This document shows positions 57,701-64,000 of a stretch of 64,000 nucleotides of DNA, piece by piece. The notes under the pieces are model-generated. The model saw nothing but the letters and a program-made list of their open reading frames with translations. It ran no database searches and was not told the origin of the DNA. Position 1 is the stretch's first letter. Every line of letters begins with the position of its first letter. Location: positions 2,580,527-2,644,526 of the forward strand of contig KK106985.1 of NCBI GenBank assembly GCA_000611775.1, read 5' to 3'. Origin of the DNA: Umbilicaria muhlenbergii. Its lineage: Eukaryota; Ascomycota; Lecanoromycetes; Umbilicariales; Umbilicariaceae. The translations under genes and the position numbers were made by a program.

Positions 57701-60700
57701 GGCAAGATCTCTTCCAACCGTCCAGTCCCGAGGCCAGCAAGTACCTCACTTAGTGCCTGGGCTGAGCCTAATCTATCTCCCGCACCTGTCTCTGACTTCA
57801 GAGTGGACATAAGGCCTGGTATGAGTTCCGGTAGTGCGTCTTCTCCAAGCTTCTCGACCAATGATCCAAGTGCTTTCGATGCGGTCGCCCGCGTAGTAGG
57901 TACTGGATCGACGACAGCAGACTTCAGCCCAGCAACAAGGATGGGAAGATGAGATACTAGATCTTTCCGCTCCGTAAGATGAGCCAAGCTACCAATGATT
58001 TGGGCTGACTTGCGCTTCGTCGCTGACCGATCTCCAAGACCGCGCTCGAGGATGCGTACAACAAGAGCCAGAGAGGGCGAGTCGAGATAATGAATGAATG
58101 ATACCTTGATGAGCGCATCAAGGGCCTCGTCAGTATATTTCGTAGGGTCGCTTAGTGCCTTTAGTAGTATTCCAACAAGCCCTTTGACTTCCGGGTTGCT
58201 GATGACTTCTCCAAAGCGTTGGAGGCTGCGATTCGCAGCTTGCCGTACTTCTTTGTGACTGTCGTTTAGGACGTTGGTAAGAGGTGGTATGATTTCCGGG
58301 AGACTTAAAGCGAGTTGCTGAGGATCCAAATAAGCCATCGCGCCGAGAAGATCACAAGCACCTTTTTTGCTCCGCCATTGCTGCTCCTGTAAACCCTCCA
58401 GGAGCGTCGGTAGGATTTGTCTAACACCGTAAGAACTAAGACTCCCGAAACAGGTCTTGGCTGCGTCTAGACAAGCTGCACGCACATCTGCGCTCGCATC
58501 GCCGAAGCTTGACAATAACTGCGGCACAATCTGTATTACGTATGGTTCGAATATCCTTCCAAGAATAAGTGATAGAAGCTCGTAGGCAAAAAGAGCTCCC
58601 TCCCTCTGGTTCTGATCTTTCTTGTTGTCAATGGCCCCTCTTAGTGTCGACATAATCCGGTACTCCCGCAGAGCAGAAATACCTTTCCCCTGGACTATCC
58701 CAGCAAGGCCATATGCGGCACCTCGGCGTGCTGCATACCGTTTCGACTGGAAGAGCTGGTCCAGCACCTGCTGTATATAGTCAGGTACCATCTGGCTCGA
58801 GGTTCGAATCAATGGAGGTAAGCAAGCAGCAACCGCATATTGGACTGTTTCGGAGGGTGTGCTCAAGGTCAGAAGCAACCTTTGAACCACTTTGGGCACT
58901 CGCTCGTCACCGGCATCTAGATGACGAGCCAGTGCACCGTACAGAATGATGATGGCTTCGTTAACTAGATCTGTTACGTCGAAGTCTTTGTTCGACTGCT
59001 CTAATGTTATCTCAAACATTGTCATAAGCTCTTCCACCTTGTTGTCACCGTGTATTGCGATGACTGCGGTAGCACTTTCAATCATCTCATCTCTGACTGT
59101 AGCATTTCGATCACCAAGGGCCGAATCATTGATGAGGAATTCGATGAAGGAAACAAGCTTCGAAGGATCAAAGATGGATGCCAGTTCTTTGAACGCTAGA
59201 GCTATGCCACTTCTTGCTTCCCAGGAATCAGCCAGGTTTGTTTTCTTCAGCATTCCATACTCATCCCGCTCCGGTACGATGGGCTTCGCTTCCTCACGAT
59301 ACTTGTCTGCCAGATAGTTCAGGATATCTCCAAAAGTAGCTCGGTCCTCACCAATGCACTCTGCCAGAGACCGTGATGCCGCTTGTCGAAGTTGTTTGTC
59401 GGAGCTTTCCAGGTAAGGCAGGATTTTCTTTGCATCGGCGGGCTCAACTTCCAGTGCATTTTCTTCCCATATCGCCCGCCCAAGCTCCACGTTCTCCTCC
59501 AAATCGTCATGACAGGCAAGCCAAATTTCGTCAGAGAAATCGAGATCTGTCAAGTCAACTTCTGCCCTGATTGCTTCTAACACAGACGTCCTGACAGACG
59601 ATTGGGGAACAATGGCGCCCTTTAGGAGGATGGATGTCTCGGTTTCCGTTATGTTCGCCGCGATAGACCTACATAGATCAAGCAGGCAATCCTTGATCAT
59701 CTTATAATGCTGAGGAAAGGCCTGCATCGAAGAAATCAAGGTGGAAATAGTCTCGGCACGGGGGAGGTGGGGATGTGAGCCTATGCATGATCGGTCAATC
59801 AAATGTCCACGTCTTGGGGTATGAGTAGGGGCCCACTCACATGAGTCTGCATGGAATGATAGGAATTCTAACGCAAGAGTAACTTGTTCGTCGGCTTCAT
59901 CGCCAGCCGGCTGGCCGATACCGTGCATTTGCAGAACGAGGAATACAAATGGAAGGATGTAGATCAGTGACACGGGGTCAAAAGGCCGCTGTTCACTCGT
60001 GAGACGAAGGCGGTATAGAATCCTTGTAACGAGATCTGCGAAGGTGTAAGTACGGACACTTCGCTGCTGGATATATGCCCCGTACCTCCTAAACGTTCTT
60101 GCTCCAGATCACTCGCTAGATGGGATGCGCCCAGCGAACGGAGCGTGGCAACGCCGATGAAGCGGCGGGCTGGACCCAGACGAGAAGAAACGAGATTAGC
60201 GCAAGAGATATACGCAGCATCAGCGACATCGCCAACAAGGAGGCCAGCGCCAGCGCCTATCACGTCAAGCAGAGTCCGTAGAGATTGGCCCAACCACAGA
60301 TCTGCCTCAGTGGGAGGTCCAGTAGCCAGACCATGTATTAGTCCGATGCCCCTCCTCAACCTTCTCTCCAGCCCAAGCACATTCCGTCTTATAATGGCTT
60401 CCTTGTGAAGTTGAGTATTTACCTTGGCTTGGTCATCGGCAGACAATTTCTTCTGTTGCCCCTTTCTTTGTGCCAACTGGCTTCGAAGCTCTTCCTCCCA
60501 TTTGAGGGTATCGTAGTCCCTCGAATTCTTGTCCAACAAGGTACTCTGCCCCTTCTTGCTAAGAACGTCAACAAATGCGGTCCCTTCCGGTGTCCGAGCA
60601 ATTGCGACCTCGGTAGGCCCATATTGCCGCACTTCCTCAATCTTGAGGTCACTCTTTATCTGCTCAACTATCAAAGGTGTCATTATATCAGGAGCCACGA

Positions 60701-63030
60701 ACGCCAACTCGGCAGCAGTGTTATACGCTGCGAGCGCGATGGTTTCCGAAAGCGTTCCATTGTAGTCGGCGTCGAGAGATTGCAAGATTTGGTTAAGGCA
60801 TCTTGTGCCATTTGCTCGAGCTAGGGTTCCAGGATCTTGACCTACTCTCAAGCATGTCTCAATCCAACTGACTCGAGGAAGAAGTTCTGGACGACATAGC
60901 ACAAGCATCTCTATGAGTTGTGTTTGCAGAACCTCGCTACCAATCCGCCCACATGCGAAACGTACATCATCAGGTGGCAGGCAGATAGCACGTACAGCCA
61001 GATGCAGTCTAGAAGTGCCTGTTTTAGCAGCCACTGCTGCTGTGTCCTTATCTGATAACTCTACGTGTCGATGCCAATGCCAAAGACCTTTCACGACGAG
61101 TTCCGCTATTGCAGCGGGCTGCGAAATGTAAGCTTTGGTTAATGCTGCCGTGGCGTCCTGGCGTACGCCTGGTGCTACAGTAGACGCTGTCATCAGATAA
61201 AGTAGAGTCTGCATCCAGGCATCACGGGCGGTGGACTGTACGAAAGCTGCTGTGAGCCCGCTGGAGCATGCTGCAACAGCACGGACGGCCCATGTCATAT
61301 CCTCTTCCACGGCCAACTTGGTGTAAACTTTTTGATTTAGTAGAAAAGACGGCTTGGAGTCGAAGGTGAGAGCCTGACTCTGCACATTAGCCTTTCGCAG
61401 TAGATTGACTAACTTCTCACTTCCTGTAAGCGCAGATAGATCTCCACTAAGCGCAGTGATGACATAGGCAGCCACTACTAAGCCCGTTTGGCTGGCTGGC
61501 AATGGGTTGGCTGCGACCTCGTTAAAAGCCTCGAGTAGCTTTGGCACAATTGCCTCCGTGAATTGAATCACGGGCTCCGTTCGGATAGACTTTTCGTTGA
61601 ATCTCCAAAGTAAACCTCCAGCCTTGAGTGACCACATCTTTCGGATGGGTGCCCTCTTGTCACTGATCCCTTTGACAAAGACATCGAGAGCGGAATTGTC
61701 AACATTTGAGTCTGACTTGATAACAAATGTAAGATGGTGAGCCAATGCAGAAGCCTCAGCACCGAGTGCGGCCTCGTTGGGTTCTTTGTCAATAATTATT
61801 GGTAAACTTTTGCAAAGGGTCGCTGAGCGGGAGGGAACAGGCTCTAGCAAGCAAAGCATTCGAGCGTACAACACGCGTTGATCAACGGCGGGTAATTTCG
61901 ATGTTGTCAGCGGTACAGAGACTTCATCTGTAATCTTCTCGAGTGATACCTCGTTGTGGCACTTCCCAATCAAGACCTCGAAAGTTGATAATGCTCCACC
62001 GCGTATGGCCGCATTGGTGGATTTGGTATTAGCCAGGAGCGGTTTCAACAAATGGTCGGATGCCAGCTCTGATAGATTGACCTTTTGAGATAGTGACCGG
62101 ATCATGGAAGACAAAAGGTCATCCAGGACCACTTCAGGCGACCTAAGTAGCGCCTTCTCAAAAGCAGGCACAACCTCTCTTTGGAGATCTTGCAAAGTCA
62201 CAAAACCTGAGATGAAGTCATGTAGAGCCGTTCGAATATGTGGGGATACGGCGGTTCGTGATCCAATAATCTCTCGTATATAAAAAGAGAGATAATGCTC
62301 TTTCAACCCTTCCATGGTAGGCTTCCCCTGGGGTATGCGAGCACAAACACCCGCAACAACACCCAGTAAAACCGCACTCCTATTTCCAAGCGGCTGGGCT
62401 TTCGTGGTAAGCTGTACCACAATTGCTTTGATTGCATCTTTTCCAATGTCCGGGCTTCCAAATACCTTGCGCAAGGCTCGCCGTGTTACTACAAGAGCAG
62501 ATTGTCTGAGACTGTCTCTCGCATCGAATGAGATGCACAGATCGAGTATCTGGGCGTCCGAGGTTATAAGATCCAGTCCGCAGCTTTTCCATGCCTCCGG
62601 ATGGGCCCCGCAATGTTGAAGGACCAGAGAGCACCACTCAACCAGCACGAATGCATTCGATGGGGCGAGCCCTATCTTCGAAGTTTCCGCTCTGATGGCC
62701 TTCGCCAGTACTGAGAGACAAGCGCTGTACGTTGGTGTTGCCAATAATGATTGAAGGCAGCCTTGAACTGCGCGGCGGGAACCCCTGTCATGGTACAGAG
62801 GGTAGGTCTTAAAAAGGAGTTGAAGGACTGCGCTCACATCGGCTTGAGGAATGTCTAAAAGTCGCCATAGTTAGAGCACATGCGTAGTATGGGCAGCCAA
62901 GGCTTTACAGACCTGAGTTTCGTATCCTGTGTTGCAGAGTCTGTAGCTCTGTTTTGCGTCTTGTTGTAGAGCTTGCCAGTAAAGAAGCGCTTAAACCTGG
63001 CAGGTCAATACCTGTGGTACCATCGCTCAT
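54724..63030 (-). CDS. GCN1: GCN1, HEAT-repeat activator of the Gcn2 kinase
   Basis: Exons (minus strand, 5' to 3'): 63030-62913, 62854-60086, 60035-59841, 59780-55956, 55903-55712, 55658-54724. The five introns are 50-60 bp with GT..AG borders; their removal gives 8,034 nt, 2,677 residues, near the 2,672 of yeast Gcn1. The protein is HEAT repeats throughout. Residues about 1,450-1,750 form the eEF3-like part ([40 protein letters not shown]). The C-terminal third, which in yeast binds the RWD domain of Gcn2, is complete and ends GEGAFGD. Known role: with Gcn20 on stalled ribosomes it passes the uncharged-tRNA signal to Gcn2, which phosphorylates eIF2-alpha. Start ATG 63,030 ([13 protein letters not shown]) is in frame with the first spliced exon. 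The gene shows no mutation damage. It is divergent from the DEAH helicase gene. Confidence 0.95.
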
Positions 63031-63261
63031 CGCCTCCTCCATAACCTCCTATCTGCTTTGGGATTATGTAGGAGCATGCGGTTGTGGAATTATTTTGCTT
63101 AGCGGGTGATGCTACTGCTACCGCACAAAAAGTATAAAGCGGCATTGCATATCTTTCAACGGCACCCCCTCTCCCTTCCGAATGTCATCGCACACAATAT
63201 TTGCGCACTACTAAATGAACCCGGAAGCTCTAGACTAAAACGTCATCTATGCAGGAACAGA
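63031..63261. promoter_or_regulatory. Divergent promoter between GCN1 and the DEAH helicase
   Basis: Only 231 bp separate the two start codons, so both genes must draw on the same region. CACCCCCTCTCCC (63,165) is a pyrimidine-rich stretch of the kind common before fungal starts, and ATAAAG lies at 63,134. No specific factor site is claimed. Confidence 0.6.
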
Positions 63262-64000
63262 ATGGCTCCAAACAGGAAGAAGAAGAAAACTGCGAGCAAT
63301 CCCGCTCGCGGTTTCGCTACAACTTCTATAGCTTCCAAGCCAAAAGAAGTTGATGTGACCGAGGAGTCAGAGGTAGCGGCGCCAATTCAAGACGAGGAAT
63401 TTGTCAAAGCCGACCCAATGGTCTCAAGCTCTATAGCTGTTGATTCAACCTCGAAGGAGCTCCATGAACTTAGTCCCGAGGAACTTGAAACGCAACTTGA
63501 AGAGTCTGATCTGCAGCTCCTGGTGGAGAAGCACGGAGAAAGATCTAAAAAGAATGCATCACGCCAGATCTCTAGGTTACAGACCGAACGCCGTGTGCTA
63601 CGCACCCAGGCAGAGCCTCTCAGCACTCACCGATGGCTACCTCCAGAACTAATGCTGCAGATTACTGATCAGCTAGTGGCGCAATTGAGCTCTGGAGGGC
63701 TGCATGTAGAGTTTGATAATAAAGCAAGACCACAGTCTATACTAGAAGACGACCTGAGTGTAAGGCTGTGGACCCTACGGCAGGTTTTGGTGAAGCTGGG
63801 CTTTTCGAAAGCCAGGGCCCACGAGGCGATTACCCAAGTGCTTCAAAACGAGCAACTAGCTAGACATACTACCATTGCTCAAACCAAGGACTTCATCTGG
63901 GGCCTCGAAGAATGCTTAGACTGGCTCAGCCTAGTGTGTGAGCCTGGGGAAATGCTCGACTATGAGGCGGGCCGGCATGATACCCACCAAAGGCGATGGC
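63262..64000 (+). CDS. DEAH-box RNA helicase, DHX29/ucp12 type (N-terminal part)
   Basis: Starts MAPNRKKKKTASNPARGFATTS and is open for 246 codons to the window end. The Lys-rich start, the ARGFATTSIASKPK motif, LHELSPEELETQLEESDLQL, the Arg-rich SRQISRLQTERRVLRTQAE, LPPELMLQITDQL and a UBA-like helical region (LVKLGFSKARAHEAITQVL, residues about 190-215) match the N-terminal extension of large fungal DEAH helicases related to DHX29 and fission-yeast ucp12. The helicase core lies beyond the window. DHX29 helps scanning 40S ribosomes through structured leaders, but for the fungal relatives the role is inferred. No intron is seen in this part. Confidence 0.75.
   Translation, partial: MAPNRKKKKTASNPARGFATTSIASKPKEVDVTEESEVAAPIQDEEFVKADPMVSSSIAVDSTSKELHELSPEELETQLEESDLQLLVEKHGERSKKNASRQISRLQTERRVLRTQAEPLSTHRWLPPELMLQITDQLVAQLSSGGLHVEFDNKARPQSILEDDLSVRLWTLRQVLVKLGFSKARAHEAITQVLQNEQLARHTTIAQTKDFIWGLEECLDWLSLVCEPGEMLDYEAGRHDTHQRRW

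Noticed and set aside
1-64000. tRNA genes
   Set aside because: No cloverleaf with A and B boxes was noticed on reading, although a covariance search was not possible.

Overview
The window comes from a filamentous ascomycete (Pezizomycotina). The evidence is short introns (about 48-60 bp, one of 157 bp), a dispersed single 5S rRNA-like gene, a GCN1 homologue and an Arp1-type amidase gene, and long AT-rich blocks of decayed transposons of the kind made by a RIP-like (repeat-induced point mutation) process. Only three protein genes look functional; nearly everything else is mutated mobile DNA.

Layout. (1) 1-28.3 kb is an AT-rich, CpG-poor block. A minus-strand Ty3/gypsy element (gag, protease and first half of RT at 23.4-26.1 kb; second half of RT at 1-476) is split in the middle of its RT by about 22.9 kb of other mobile DNA. 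That DNA holds a plus-strand Plavaka-type (CACTA superfamily) transposase relic, a C-terminal half copy of the host splicing helicase PRP28, several unidentified coding relics, tandem repeats, and phased arrays of an 11-bp palindrome (GTTCAWTGAAC). The block ends in a foldback sequence of about 720 bp. (2) 28.3-33.1 kb is a gene island of normal composition with a 5S rRNA-like gene and an intact ten-exon amidase-signature gene. (3) 33.1-53.06 kb is a four-layer nest: a foldback element with long inverted repeats, holding a Ty1/copia element (206-bp LTRs, 5-bp target duplication), which holds two separate Ty3/gypsy chromodomain elements (408-bp LTRs with duplication ACAGA; 207-bp LTRs with duplication ATTTG). 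(4) 53.06-64 kb has normal composition: a broken NLR (NB-ARC/TPR) gene, the complete GCN1 gene on the minus strand (six exons, 2,677 codons), and, divergently from GCN1, the start of a DEAH-box RNA helicase gene of the DHX29/ucp12 type that runs off the window.

The main oddity is the mutation pattern. Comparing the two copia LTRs gives 20 transitions, all with A/T in the left copy; by my hand count 18 of the mutated cytosines lie in CpT, CpC or CpG and only two in CpA. In-frame stops in the dead elements are mostly TGA at Trp/Arg positions, while Gln codons (CAA/CAG) survive. This is opposite to classical CpA-directed RIP, and standard RIP indices would probably miss it. The second oddity is the set of GTTCAWTGAAC arrays (three or four units, usually 19-22 bp apart) found both in a gypsy LTR and near coding relics of the DNA-transposon block.

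GCN1 and the helicase share a 231-bp divergent promoter and both belong to translation (Gcn2 activation; initiation on structured mRNA). No CRISPR, tRNA or prokaryotic features were seen. Intron borders and alignments were worked out by hand from codon phase and family motifs.
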